From Rhizophlyctis rosea (Eukaryota > Chytridiomycota > Chytridiomycetes > Rhizophlyctidales > Rhizophlyctidaceae): a stretch of 64,000 bases of DNA. Positions 24,037-35,744 of this stretch are shown here, piece after piece. Position numbers and translations under genes: made by a program. A model generated the notes under the pieces. It was not told the origin of the DNA. It made no database searches and saw only the letters and a list, made by a program, of their open reading frames with translations. How positions within the stretch are numbered: position 1 is the stretch's first letter; the number at the start of each line of letters is the position of its first letter. Location: the NCBI GenBank assembly GCA_027596075.1, contig JADGJC010000093.1:1-64000 (forward strand). Reading direction: 5' to 3'.

Positions 24037-25921
24037 ATGTCCTACGTTCTCCCTTCCCTCCTCCCTCGTGCCAGCCCTTTCGACTCGTCACCCGACCAAC
24101 CAGCATGGCACAGAGTAGTCGGTCTAACTCTCGCCCTATCATCGGCATTCTTCATCGGTGCTTCCTTCGTCATAAAGAAACGTGGTCTCCTCGATTCTAA
24201 TGCTGAGTTTGGCACTCGCGCCGGTCATGGTCATGCTTATTTGAAGAGCCCCATGTGGTGGTTGGGTTTGTTTCTGAGTGAGTATTTGGTGGAGGTCAAA
24301 GATGAGAGGATGAGGGAAATTATTATGCAGTACGAAGGAAGCGAGATGGAAACGAAGAGCAGGACGAGCGGGTGGACAATTTGAAGGAATGAACCAGATA
24401 TGTGCATCAGGCCGCTGTTGAAAGGAGACAGAAGATGTGAGATTGAAGACCCCGAAATTGGTTGCTCTGGAGCTCTGATGCCTCCAATGGTACGGGAAGG
24501 TGGAATCTAAGATACTTTCCAAGAGCGACAAACACCCACGGATCGCAAGATTGTGGTTTGGAGCATGGCGAGGCTTGGTAGAAGATGGCAGGGAATGAGC
24601 CGGCCAGCCCATACAACTAATCATTATCTTCGGTTCACATGCAACGAAATGCTAAATCACCCACCCACCCTCACAACAGTGCTCCTCGGCGAACTCTGCA
24701 ACCTAGCAGCCTACGCCTTCTCCCCCGCTGTCCTCGTAACACCCCTCGGCGCCCTCTCAGTAGTCATAAGCGCCATCCTCTCCGCCTTCCTCCTAAAAGA
24801 AAAACTTAACTTCTCCGGCCAAGTAGGCTGCGCTCAGTGTATTATTGGCGCTGTGATTTTGGTGCTTAATGCGCCTGCAACGCAGAGCACGACCACTATT
24901 GCGAGCTTTTTTGAGTATGCTTGGACGGCGGGTATGTTTTCAGTTGGGAGGGTGTGAGGGAGGGTTTTGAGGTGGGGTAATGGGCTGGTTGTGTTGATTA
25001 GGTGGCGTGGAAGGGTGTTGGGGGTGGTTTTTCGAGGGGGGNNNNNNNNNNCGCCGGCCAGCCCCGACACCTCCTCCTGAGCGTCGGTGCCCAGGCACCG
25101 AAATGGTCCCACGACTGCTCTGCAAAATACTTATAATCATCCTCATCCCCTTAGCATTCATCGCCTACGCCTCCGTCAACCTCCTCCTAATCCTCATCCT
25201 AATGTTCTACCTCGGCCCCCGCTACGGCGACCGCTACCCCATAGTCCCCATAGCAATCTGCTCCCTCTCCGGCGCCTTCGTCGTCGCCGCCACGCAGGGC
25301 GTCGGGGCCGCCGTCGTGCACTCCGTCACCTTTCCCATGGAGAACCAATTCAAAGACTGGAGGATTTATCCTTTGATAGTGTTTATTCTGATTACAGGAG
25401 CAGTACAGATCAATTACCTAAACAAAGCGTTGAATATTTATTCAACCGCGGTGGTGACGCCGATTTATTATGTTTGTTTTACGAGTGCTACGTTGCTGTG
25501 TAGTGCGATTCTTTTGAGGCAGTTTGCGGTTGAGGATCCGGTGAAGGCTGCGACGGCTGTGCTTGGATTCGTGGTCATCGTACGTATCTGTCTTCTTCCC
25601 CTTTCTTCCTTTTCTCTCTTTCCCCTTCTAACCCGCCAATCTCTCCTCCCACAGGTCGGAGGCGTCTCCCTCCTCTTCGCCTTCTCGCTTAAGGAAACGA
25701 GGAAAGCCGAGAGAGGCGTCCAGCTCTTATCTAAAGACAGAGACATTGACGACAGGGGGTACCAGCGTTTCGACGACACGGGTGATCGATATTATCATGA
25801 GAGGAGTACGGATCGGTTGAGGGAGGGGGGGGCGGGGAGGTATGATGGTGGAGGTGGTGGTGGTGGGGAAGTTAATCCGTTTGGGAAGGTTGGGGGCAGG
25901 AGGGAGGATGTGTTTCTTTAG
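24037..25921 (+). CDS. NIPA-type magnesium transporter
   Basis: Four exons (24037-24277, 24680-24931, 25155-25579, 25655-25921) join in phases 1, 1 and 0 to 394 aa. Family motifs are strong: FFIGASFVIKKRGLL in the first helix, SPMWWLGLFLMLLGELCNLA across the first splice, YAFSPAVLVTPLGALSVVIS, LNFSGQVGCAQCIIGAVILV, then LGPRYGD and INYLNKALNIYSTAVVTPIY. About nine hydrophobic segments are visible, as usual for NIPA (SLC57) proteins, which move Mg2+ at the plasma membrane and endosomes. The C-terminal tail is polar, with a Gly run near the end. Intron 2 holds an assembly gap and a hairpin related to one in the antiporter intron. Splice sites are GT-AG and each join restores a conserved motif, so the model is firm. 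Confidence 0.92.
25042..25051. other. assembly gap (10 N)
   Basis: Inside intron 2 of the NIPA-like gene, just after a G-rich run. It does not affect the coding sequence. Confidence 0.95.
25085..25100 (+). repeat. intronic hairpin related to that at 9836
   Basis: CGGTGCC-CA-GGCACCG is a perfect 7-bp stem followed by AAATGG, in intron 2 of the NIPA-like gene. The antiporter intron has CGTGCC-GAA-GGCACG followed by AAATGG. Confidence 0.5.
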
Positions 25922-28900
25922 ATAAGTTGGAGGCGATTTAGAGATGATAAGACGGTGGTGATTTTTGTGGGAAGGGGATTTATGTATAGTATGTTGTAGG
26001 GATTTAGTACTGCTGCTTTTATATATATAGTGATGTTGTTGAGTGATGTGTTGGGAGATATGTGATCGAGGTGTGTCGACTTGAACGACTGTCGTGGGGG
26101 CATCAAGAAGTCTCCCGCGCATGGGTGTCAACGAAGCGAAGTCGAGTCCTTTTCTTTTTTTATTCATGTTTTTTTGAGACTCTTTTTTTTTTTTTTTGAT
26201 GAAAGGTTCTTGAGGCGGTTCGGTCTGTGCTTTCCTTCAATACCATTGCCTTTTGGACTTTTCCAGTCGGATTCGCTCGCGTTTTGGATGCAGCGAGTGC
26301 GGTTCCTAAGATGGTTCTACGAAAAAAACTTTTTTTGGCCAATTTTCTATTGGACACTCTTGTGCGTCGGATGAGGATTGTCGAATGCGGTTGGTAGTTG
26401 GCACGTGAATCATTTGCACATGGGGACATGCAAACTTCGACTCCCAGTAGTGTCCTTCGGTCCCTTCCTTCCACTTTCGATTGTTTTTCACGTGGAGCAG
26501 ATCCGATTGAATGGAAGGACCTGGACCGGGTGGCATGAAATCGATTTGTGATGCGGACATAATCAATGGCTCCATCCGAGAAGTACAGAAGTCAGTACCC
26601 GTCCACCCATGTGGATAAGTTCAATATTCGATCGTCATTCTCGTCCCCTCATCTTCCTGATTTCCGTGTTTGATTTTTGTCGTCACGCCTCGGGTATACT
26701 CGCATTTGCCAATTTGCGCACTATGCTGCTTTCCGGTGCACTTTGTTATAATGAGCTGCAATGTCCGATCCGACGTGTTTCGTAGTTCCTTAGGAGAATG
26801 TTCACTCTTGACACTCCAAGACCTCATGAGGGAGTCATCAGCACTTCCAGCCCGAATACCTAAACCTGCGGACGAAAGAAGTGGGACAAAGGTTCGTCTC
26901 GGTTTGATTCGGAGTATACGGTTATGAAGAGAACCATGACGGATATGTCTGATTTATTTATTTGATTTTTGTTGTCATGACGGATTCTGGGTTCATGTGC
27001 ACGAAAAAAAAAAAGCAACCGGGAGGAAATTAAGCTTTTGATGCTGTTGACCTGGCGACTCGTCCCCAGGAAATCAGATTGGAAGGTCCCAGCATGGTCA
27101 TCTTCATTGTACTGTTTTTTCCGCACCGCCGGTTGACAATACCAGTGGAGGTTTGTACTGTTTGTTACAGTGCCCAGAGTTACGAATGTGCTCCTGCTGA
27201 ATGAAAGATCATCGAGTAGAGAAACTGTTGGCCACTCAAGCGGTATGCAGGATGCAAATTTTGGTATAAAGTCCATCTCCTGTTGACTCCGAGGGATGGC
27301 CATGGACGGAAGACAAATATCGTGCTACAGTCGGCTGAGGCTCAGTTTCCCCTTCCACTCAAAAGTTGCGTGTTTGAACCTCACAAAGAAAAAAAAAAAT
27401 TGGTCGAAACGCGCTGGCTCTGGCATGCAGGTGGTCCTTCACGAGATGGTATCAACCACACTTGGTTATTCTACTCTTTCGGTCCAGATGGGATCTTCGC
27501 TTGATAAACCTAATCAAATATGCCATGCACCACAACAGTGACGGCATCCTGTAGACTCTACAGACGTTGGCGACGATAAGTGCACAACCGACAACGATGC
27601 TCATGAGCTCTTCCCTGCTACATGTTCGCCATGTGTCCATAGTTTGCGCGTCTCTCTTTTCACTCCTCGTATATTTGCCAGCGATCGCACCCATTTCTTC
27701 ATCCATATGACCGCATGCGAAAAGGTCCAAAAATAATGGACGGATACAGTACATCGGGATGATCAAGCGGAGTTGATTCACTCTGATGCCATGGTTCAGC
27801 AAACTGGATATATCTGTTCGCGACGTGGCAAGTTAGCTAACGGGGAGTTTCGATGCAAGATTCGGGACGAAATGGTGATGTGAGCCATTATTACGGGTCA
27901 AAGAATGACGGAAAGAATCAGCCGGAATCGCAGAAGTCCATTTACATCACAGTGTCCACTGTTCATGATGACGCTGTCATGTTGTTCAACTGGTTCATGT
28001 CTGCTTTTGATATGTGGCCTCCCTTGACCAATTGGTGACTCTACCGCCCTCGAGCTCCGACCTCTGCCGTTGTAGGTCTGGAAGTGGCAAAAAGGTACAG
28101 ACGCACAAGGGATTGGTGGCAAGACGACAGGTATGTCGGACATCCCCAATTTGGACGGGAGGTTTTGTTGGGAATAATGCAATTGCATGTGAGGTCTATC
28201 ATGTTGGAAGGCCTCTTGGCATTTTACTTGAGATGGTGACACCTGCTTTGCGTTCTGCCTACTGCGACCCTTTCAAAGGAGCAGAATGCAGCAATGAGAT
28301 TTTGTAATGTCTCTCGAGCCTTTACGGATGAACGGCCGTCGTACAAAATTCTTCCGGAACTCCTTACCTGCGGATGTTTCCCCCGTGCTGCATAGGTCTA
28401 ATCACTTCCAATGTACCAGCTGGGTCACCTCCAAAAATGCTGTGTACTTTGAAGACTCCAATCACGGGAGCATCTCACCAAACCAAAGTATGATGTGGAA
28501 TAACATCAACGCGGAGGAAAACGGGACGGATCTGGGGTACTTGACTTTGCTTTCGGGACTAGCGATTCGAAACCTCGGCGGTCGCCGTCTCGTTTTTTTT
28601 GTGGCGGCAAAGGGGATCAAAAGCTGATATGAAATCTAGTGCCATTGCTGTTTCGAGTCATTCCGAAACCCCACACAAAGTCGCCCGTTGATATCCATGG
28701 GTTGCAGATAATGCGCTCATCCTATAGTCTAGCAGGACGTCACATGATCTCTCACAGTACTGTTTCAGCTGATCGGTCATTCACAGGACGCCGGGTTGCT
28801 GCTGCAAAAAAAGGAAGCATTGAGAACCATTTTCATATGGCAAATTGGGTGTTCTCCACGCAATCTTTCCGGTAACTCCACCCCGGGATAGCCAACTTGT

Positions 28901-30788
28901 GCTTCGCCATGGGGTATGCAGGGAATTCGCGAGAGATCCTGATCAATTCCTCCACCAAGATGTTACTTGCCTGCAAGTTTGCTACCTTCCGTTGTTTCAC
29001 TCATATACATGCAGCTTTAGTGAATTCCAGGGATCATCTTGTGTGCCAGAGATGTACGCGTGCACATTGTCTGTGGGGTTTGGAACTTAGGAAGTCAAAG
29101 AAACGTTGCCAGCCAGAAAAAGATATTGATACACTGCATGATATGATATGTAGGCAGGACCTCTATCATCCAAGAAAACCAACTCAATGCTCTGTCTTCT
29201 CTTGCCGTTCGCATGACCGAGATTTGTATGTCCATGATTACTCCATTGGAACCTTCTTTTCAGGCCCCATGCTCATTTACCGGTGCCATTCTCCATATCC
29301 AGTAGTGCCCACATTGGAGGTAGCAGCTTTGGACTGGCGGCTAGCAACGATACTCGAAACCCATAGTACCAGATTGGAGAAACCGAATACGCCCTGCGCC
29401 ATAAACTGCTCTGGCAAGGCTTCTATATTTTGGAAATCGAAGTCACGACTCCCTGTGTAAATTATGAGGAATCTCTCTTTGTCATATGATTAGGTATGTG
29501 TGAGACTTCGCTCATCGTCGTCTTCAGCGAACTCCTCAGATTTTTGGCCACGTCCGATTTGTCCTTTTCTTGCCGTTGTCATGCCACTGTATGTCCATTC
29601 AGTGCTCACATTGCATGGCATCGCCATGTCAAAGCTCATCGTGATCCATCTGCTCCGCATCTGTGGGGCGCTGACAGGGTCCCCCAGATTTATGCCATTA
29701 CTGAGTAGCGAAATGTCCTTTGCCGTTCCGGTTGTTAGCGTCTCGGGATCCAGCTCTAGAATCCATTTTTCAAGCTTGCCAATTGCCGAGTAGCACCCTC
29801 GCTATCTCGACTGGGTCCTCGAGATAATCTTCCCTAGGAAGGTAGGGCTGCAGTGGTTGGTGAGTCGCATGATGTTTACGTTTTGCAAGTCATTGGTTTA
29901 TTGCCTTCATCGCACAAGCCAGGCTATCATGAAGACAATAGGTAATGTTGCTGACTACTTTTTCGTAAGTAGGTACGTAGTGTGTTTGTGGGGTTGGAAC
30001 ATGTATCCTTCGGCGACTGGCATCATGCCTCCTCTCGATGATAGAGACCGGTTTTTGAAGCACGGCAGCCGGCCAAAAAAACGCACAAGTAAGAAGGAAC
30101 CATTGAACAGGCAATGGACTTCAAAAGTATGGAGTATCCCGTAACAGTCTCAAAGCCCTCCGGATTGTGATTTTGTCGTAAGGACTGTGTGGTGATCAGG
30201 CGGTAAAGTTGAGGGATGGGGGGTGTGAGAGGAATGGGAGGGTTGTTAGGAAGTGAGTGGGGGAGTGCCGGTGGTGTGGATGCGGAATGTGGGTTTTGGG
30301 TTTTTAGGTAGATTCCCTACACCATTATTCTCAACATTCTCCATTGAGGAGACACATAAAGAGGAACCATGCACCTGTTGAATTTACATATGCTGTTCCA
30401 CCATGAGATGGAAGTCCACCGTCCTTTGGTCCGCAGCTCCAAATATGGCGGTTGAGCGCTACAAATGCAGTACATCGTTCATCATGAGGAGAACAAGTCT
30501 GCAGGGACACTGTCATGAAAATGCGTCGATTGAAATTGCGAAATGAAGAAAAAGTCACAGATTCACGGTCCAAAACTCATGATCTCAAGGTTTGGTAGCC
30601 TGATGATTCAATGCTTTTCGTATATTACATGGTAAAAATATGCTCTGTGGCAGCATAGAAAGGAGGACGTCCGCGCAAATGTATGTTACGTGGCGGAATC
30701 GCTCCACAATATTCGAAAATTATTGGAAAACTAATAACTTGTTCACCAGCTCTAGTGCACGGCCAGCGTCGGCGATCGCAAAAACCAC
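25922..30788. other. long intergenic stretch, no supported gene
   Basis: It begins with the likely 3' UTR of the NIPA-like gene. A run of 15 T lies at 26183-26197. G-rich sequence at about 30185-30310 looks like the 3' end of a skewed exon but carries no frame I can follow. The 187-aa frame at 28897-29460 has no motif or bias and is left out. Confidence 0.45.
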
Positions 30789-32974
30789 CTATCTTTCGTA
30801 CCCTCTATTGTAACAATTGACCTTCCAGCCTTCCTTAAGCAGACTTTCTGCTTCCTTCTGAATGTCTCTGGCCAGACTTTCGGGTCCACAACCATAGATT
30901 GATACCTCACTTCCAGGCTTGATGTCGGACGAGATTTTGGCAAAGTAGGATGACATGGAAACACGGGGCGATGGGGAGGATCCGCCGGTGGTGACGGTTT
31001 GGGTATAGAGGTAGGTTGCGTTGGGATGGTTTACCAAGTCTGTGGATGAAGGACATTTGTGCATGATGAGCTTAGGCACCAGAGTTTGATAAACATCACA
31101 AAAAAGAAGGTATTGCGGAGAGAAAACGTCAAAGCACGCTACGATTCCTACCTTTGTACAAGGATGTTTCTTCGATCCCGACTTCACGAGACGTCCATAG
31201 AAGATGAACTTTCTGGTGTCTGCCAGCATCCAACACCGCGCTCGCAATACCCAAGGCACCAGAAATACCACTACCACCGGCAACGATGATGAAGGTGTCG
31301 GCATCGAAGTATGAAGGAGGGAAAACACCAAATGGACCGTCGACGTGCACTACCATCGGGGTGAGATTCTCGTGGTCAATCTTCCGAAGAGCTTGCCAAT
31401 GTCCGACGATAGAGTTGGTAAAACGGGTGATTTTGCCGGAAGGTTTGATGAAGAGGGAGATGGAATTTGCAGGTTTGGGTGCTTCAACAGTTTTGAGTTC
31501 GACGTTTCCAACATGCGTCCCCATGGCTGAATCTTTCGAAGCATGGTGAATTCCGGCAACGGTGAAAGGGTGGTACATCACCTTCCCCAGACCCGGGATC
31601 CGGATATTGACCCATTGCGCGGGTCCGCAGATGTGGTTCCACCCTTCGATATCCATGCGGATATACCCACATGGTTCCACAATGACGTTTCTGACAACTG
31701 AAGGAGCAGCGCGGCGACGAAGGCGTACAACTGCATCGAGGACGTACAGAAGGATACTTGGAAGGGCGAGGTACAGCATAGGAGAAGCGTGGATAATGGA
31801 AAGAATGATGGCACCCCATGCTAGGAAGTGGTTAATGTAGAACCAGGTGTAGTTCCGCCGGCGGAACCAAGGGAGGGCGTGGAAGATGATGTGGATGAAG
31901 AGGAGGGTTGACCAGTAGCCGGTTTGCAGCAGCCATGACTGGCAGGAAGGAGTCAATGAGTTATACGATCGTGGGCGTCGGAATTGGCAGTTCTACTTAC
32001 ACGGTACAGATCCAAACCCGGCTTGCCAATGTTGAAGAATCGCTTCGCATACCATAGAAAGCTGTTGTTTGCTACTGCGCTAGGGAGCTCATGTCCAAAG
32101 CCGTGCGCGAGGGTAAAGGCCAAAGTCCATATTCCACTCCAGCGGTGGAACTCGAGGGTATCATCATAGTCCATTCGTAGGAATGCTGCCAAAATGCTGT
32201 TCCGGGAGACTGGTAGAAGGGTGAGAGCCAACTGGATGGCTGGAGGATGTCCCATGACCCTGAAATTCAAGCTCATCATCAGTCATGACATATGAAAAGA
32301 CAGCATTCATTAAGACCTTACCGGAACAGTTGGCTGCAAACAACCTGCCATGTCAACGGAATGTGTACAACCGGGTCGGCGCCATGAGCGGAGTGATCAT
32401 GACCATCTGCCCTTCGGTGATTGTGACCAGCACTCCCGCCTTTGGCGGCTTGAATCGCAGCTGCGACCCGTCTCTTCCAGTTGAGATCCCACCAGTATGC
32501 AATAACGACCACGTGCAACAGCAGGAGCAGAGAGAAAACCAAGGCGCGAAGACGCGACATCCGATACCGACCCACGGAGAACACCGTACGAAGACCCCAA
32601 TTGGCATTTTGGGCAAAGTGGATCAGAAACCCGGCCAAGATACACCATCCGAAGAAGAACCATGTCCTAATGGGTGATGTTACGGTGAGCATTGTGAAGT
32701 TACAGGAAAGAGAACAAGCAGGAAAGGTCACTACGGCTGCTTACGTAATCAGATGAGGAGTTCTGAACGATGCCCATTCCGAACATGCTTGGAAGAAGCA
32801 TCCGCCGACCGTTTGGAAGATGATGACAATGACCAAAGACGCTGCAACTACCGAGACTAGGACGACTTCTTGTTTGGCCTTCGCAATAGCAGTCATGATG
32901 GACACCGATGCGCTGTGAGATGAAGATGAGGGAATTTCGCTGGGGCCCTCTCGGACGATTTGGTCATTTATCAA
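30789..32974 (-). CDS. ferric reductase / NADPH oxidase-like transmembrane protein
   Basis: Five exons on the minus strand (32974-32745, 32666-32322, 32259-32001, 31938-31152, 31039-30789) give 623 aa with consistent phases. The membrane part has four heme-ligand candidates: His230 (LEFHRW) and His244 (LAHGFG), 14 apart, and His315 (YINHFL) and His328 (IIHASP), 13 apart. A FAD-binding HPFT motif lies near residue 401 (MYHPFTVAG), a glycine-rich NAD(P)H site near 490 (IIVAGGSGISG), and the terminal GCGPESL motif near 590. These proteins pass electrons from cytosolic NADPH via FAD and two hemes to Fe3+ or O2 on the far side of the membrane. The histidine spacing fits both FRE and NOX; the N-terminal extra helix and a His-rich loop (GHNHRRADGHDH) favour a metalloreductase, by inference. 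Ends at TAA-type stop after YNRGYER. Confidence 0.9.
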
Positions 32975-34192
32975 GCATTCTGTTTTGCCTTTTCCCTACC
33001 CACTTTTGAGTGCATTACGATTGGTGGATTCAATGACCCCACAAAAATCGCACCGAAAATAAGGTTGCAAGGTTTTTGTGTTACAAATGCGGCGGGTGCG
33101 GTGGGGGGTTGCACGAACGCCCGACATTCGGACCATGCACGGAGATTCGCATTGTTGGTTCACTTCTAAGCAGCCTCAACACCTCAACTCTCCAACTGCC
33201 TCACATAGAATTTCACATATTTTCGAGACTGACGATTCTCTGCGGGTGTGGAGGTGTGGAGTCAAGCGGGCCGGTACTTTGTCTGATGTTCTGGATCCGA
33301 TCAAGCCACACCGCCTCATGCGGGAATTTGTAACTGTTGACCTTCTCATATCTGTTGCAAATCGTTCAGCATTATGACACAGTTTAGGATATCAAGCTTT
33401 TCACTTGAGCTTGAGAATTGAGAACCGGGTAGATGTCTGGAATGGTTGTGGTTGTTCTGAAGATAAAAGCTTCACCTTTCCGCCCACGCCTCAACAAACG
33501 CTAATGTGAGATTCCCATCGTATCTATGCAAGTCTCAAATTTCGCTTAGAAGGCGGAGGCCGCGCCAACCACCATACTCCGTGGAACAACATATTCGGAA
33601 AAGTTTTGCTCAGTTTCTTGCACGTCGCTATACTGAGACGCAACGCACGGGTGTTGTCCTACACATTCTGACGACCGGATTTGTTCCAATCATTGAGATC
33701 AGACTGACAAAGGAGTACGGCAAAGCAATGCAAATGACCTCTCTCTTTGGGGAAAGCTTTCGAACATACCAAATCATTCAAGGGTCTTTATCCTATCAGA
33801 GACTGGGATTGCTCGAAACCGGACCCGACCGTTTTCGCATACGAACACAGAGTTGAATACATTACCCAGACCAAAACCATCCGCAAACGCGCAAAGGCCG
33901 CACGGCAACTCCTGCCATTTATGTGGTGCTGTTAATCACTTCACTTAACTATCATCGACAAATCAAGCTGTATCGCTACTACTACTTATCTCTTTTGTTT
34001 GTTTACTTGCCAATGATGCGTCAGCAGGCTTCAGGTCGTGGTACTGTTTTACAGATTTACAGGCTTCTGGACGCTGCGGATTCGACCTTTTCTCGCGCCT
34101 TCTCGTCGCTCCCAATACCTATATATGCTCGCCGCTCTCTTTTGTACATCTTGCACTGAGGTTTTGTATTCAACAGATAAGCATCATACCGC
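32975..34192. other. divergent promoter region between reductase and arrestin genes
   Basis: The genes on either side are transcribed away from each other. A TATATAT stretch at about 34120-34126 lies some 70 bases before the arrestin-like ATG. No supported gene inside. Confidence 0.45.
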
Positions 34193-35302
34193 ATGCCTGT
34201 AGTAGCTACAATGATATATCCCAAAGGGGAGAAGTTTTTTGTATCTGACGTTCCGAACACCCCGAGATTTCGAATATGCGGCGCCCTCGAAGTTGTCAAC
34301 GTCCGAACAGGCTTGAAGCCAAAATACAAAAATTTACACCCTGCCAAAGTTTCACTCGTCATCACCATGTCCAGTGAGACGACCCAACAAGAACGGAAAG
34401 GCTTTTCGCCTAAGCCTGGCATGTCAAATACAGAAACAGTAAGATATAGCAAACGCCACGTATTGTTTCAACAAACCATCGTGCTGGTGCAGCGCGCCGG
34501 AATAGAGCATAGACCTGCAGCGACACTCAATGTACCACCGCCACTGGCAACAAGGCACAGCACTATGCCTCCAATACCTCCCGACGGCTCTATCGTTCTG
34601 ACTTTCCAATTCAAGCCACGCTCCACAACACACATCCCATTCCATACCACCCACAACATCAAATTTGGTAGCACCCAATACGACATGAACTACGTTCTGT
34701 CGTCCACCGTCATTGTCTTCCGAAAACACATCTGGAACAAGATCCTCAAATCGAAAATCCACCTCGGTGTCCAAGTTCCATCACCTCGCCTTGCCATCGC
34801 CGCCAACCCACCCACACCAGTAGGTTGGATTAACTCCATACCTTACAGCCTCCCAGCGTACTCAACCAACACCCCTCACATACCCTTCGTGGTCGACTTT
34901 ACGCTCATGTCCGGCAGGATCTTCTACCCCTGCCATCCCATCCCCATCCGTTTCCGTGTTACACCATCACCCACCGTCACCACAACGCATAAAATGGTGG
35001 CTATCCGATTCTGGATAGATCAAAAGACTACCATTACCACCTCTCCACATCGAACCTTTGAGGTGAAAGAGATATTCAGAGCGGAGATCAAACAGAATGT
35101 TAATGGAGAGTTTTGGAAGAACCGGGATGTGAGCTTTGTGTTGAGTGGAGATAGGCGGTATGTTAGGAACACCGCTACTAGCGGTAATGGGTTGCTGGAG
35201 GTTCAGCATCGGTTGAGGGTGAGGATTGCTAGGGATGGGTTTGGGCATTGGGCGGAATTTGAAACTAATGTTGTGCTTGCCCGGACGGATTCCCGGCCTT
35301 GA
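34193..35302 (+). CDS. arrestin-like (alpha-arrestin fold) protein
   Basis: Single exon, 369 aa. The order of strands fits an arrestin: YPKGEKFFVSD near the start, ICGALEVVN, a lysine-bearing loop, then PPIPPDGSIVLTFQF, TTHNIKFGSTQYDMNYVLSS (the end of the N-lobe), and a C-lobe opening with PHIPFVVDFTLMSGRIFYP followed by HPIPIRFRV. The last strands read VQHRLRVRIARDG and FETNVVLART. Fungal alpha-arrestins guide ubiquitin ligases to membrane transporters; this copy has no clear PPxY motif in the frame, so such a role is only possible. Start 34193 is the first ATG; one at 34211 is an alternative. Sequence is diverged, so the fold call is by pattern. Confidence 0.65.
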   Translation: MPVVATMIYPKGEKFFVSDVPNTPRFRICGALEVVNVRTGLKPKYKNLHPAKVSLVITMSSETTQQERKGFSPKPGMSNTETVRYSKRHVLFQQTIVLVQRAGIEHRPAATLNVPPPLATRHSTMPPIPPDGSIVLTFQFKPRSTTHIPFHTTHNIKFGSTQYDMNYVLSSTVIVFRKHIWNKILKSKIHLGVQVPSPRLAIAANPPTPVGWINSIPYSLPAYSTNTPHIPFVVDFTLMSGRIFYPCHPIPIRFRVTPSPTVTTTHKMVAIRFWIDQKTTITTSPHRTFEVKEIFRAEIKQNVNGEFWKNRDVSFVLSGDRRYVRNTATSGNGLLEVQHRLRVRIARDGFGHWAEFETNVVLARTDSRP

Positions 35303-35657
35303 ATGGAATTGTTTCAGATTTTTGTTCAATAACATCGCAATGGATTTTCTGTACATATCAAATTTGAATAATGGATCGTAATACAAAATGTTGATAGACG
35401 GTTGCGCAAGAAGAACACTTTTGAAGGAGGTTTGTGGTCTGGGCTGCACCAGCCAAACCATGTGCCTTGATACTCATTATTGGAAGCCACAAAATGGTTT
35501 TTGAGGCCTGCCGCCTGATGCGTGCACAACTGTTAGCGTTGGGGGCTGCAATTTCATGTGCTCCAGTCAATTCAACCCCATCCGCCAATCAATCATAGCA
35601 TCAGTTCGTTTTCAATGTTACAAATATGTTTTTTACTTACTGTACAATTGATATCAA
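35303..35657. other. short intergenic stretch before the tRNA gene
   Basis: Probably the 3' UTR of the arrestin-like gene and the upstream flank of the tRNA. No gene seen. Confidence 0.5.
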
Positions 35658-35740
35658 GGTCAGATGGCCGAGTTGGTCTAAGGCGTCAGGTTAAGGCCCT
35701 GATCTCTTCGGAGGCGTGGGTTCAAATCCCACTCTGATCA
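35658..35740 (+). tRNA. tRNA-Leu (anticodon AAG)
   Basis: Type II tRNA with a long variable arm and no intron. The 7-bp acceptor stem (GGTCAGA with TCTGATC, one G-U) is followed by discriminator A. The D-loop box is TGGCCGAGTTGGTC, and the anticodon stem TCAGG/CCTGA frames loop TTAAGGC, with AAG at 35693-35695. The T-arm GGGTTCAAATCCC is canonical and doubles as the B box. CCA is not encoded, as expected for a nuclear eukaryotic gene. Confidence 0.96.
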
Positions 35741-35744
35741 TTTT
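35741..35744 (+). terminator. RNA polymerase III terminator
   Basis: TTTT directly after the tRNA discriminator base, the normal Pol III stop signal. Confidence 0.75.

Noticed and set aside
26183..26197. 15-T run as a retroposon poly(A) tail (minus strand)
   Set aside because: No target-site duplication or recognisable retroposed gene adjoining it.
28897..29460. 187-aa plus-strand frame
   Set aside because: No motif, no hydrophobic or helical pattern, no exon-type codon drift; a chance open frame in gene-poor DNA.
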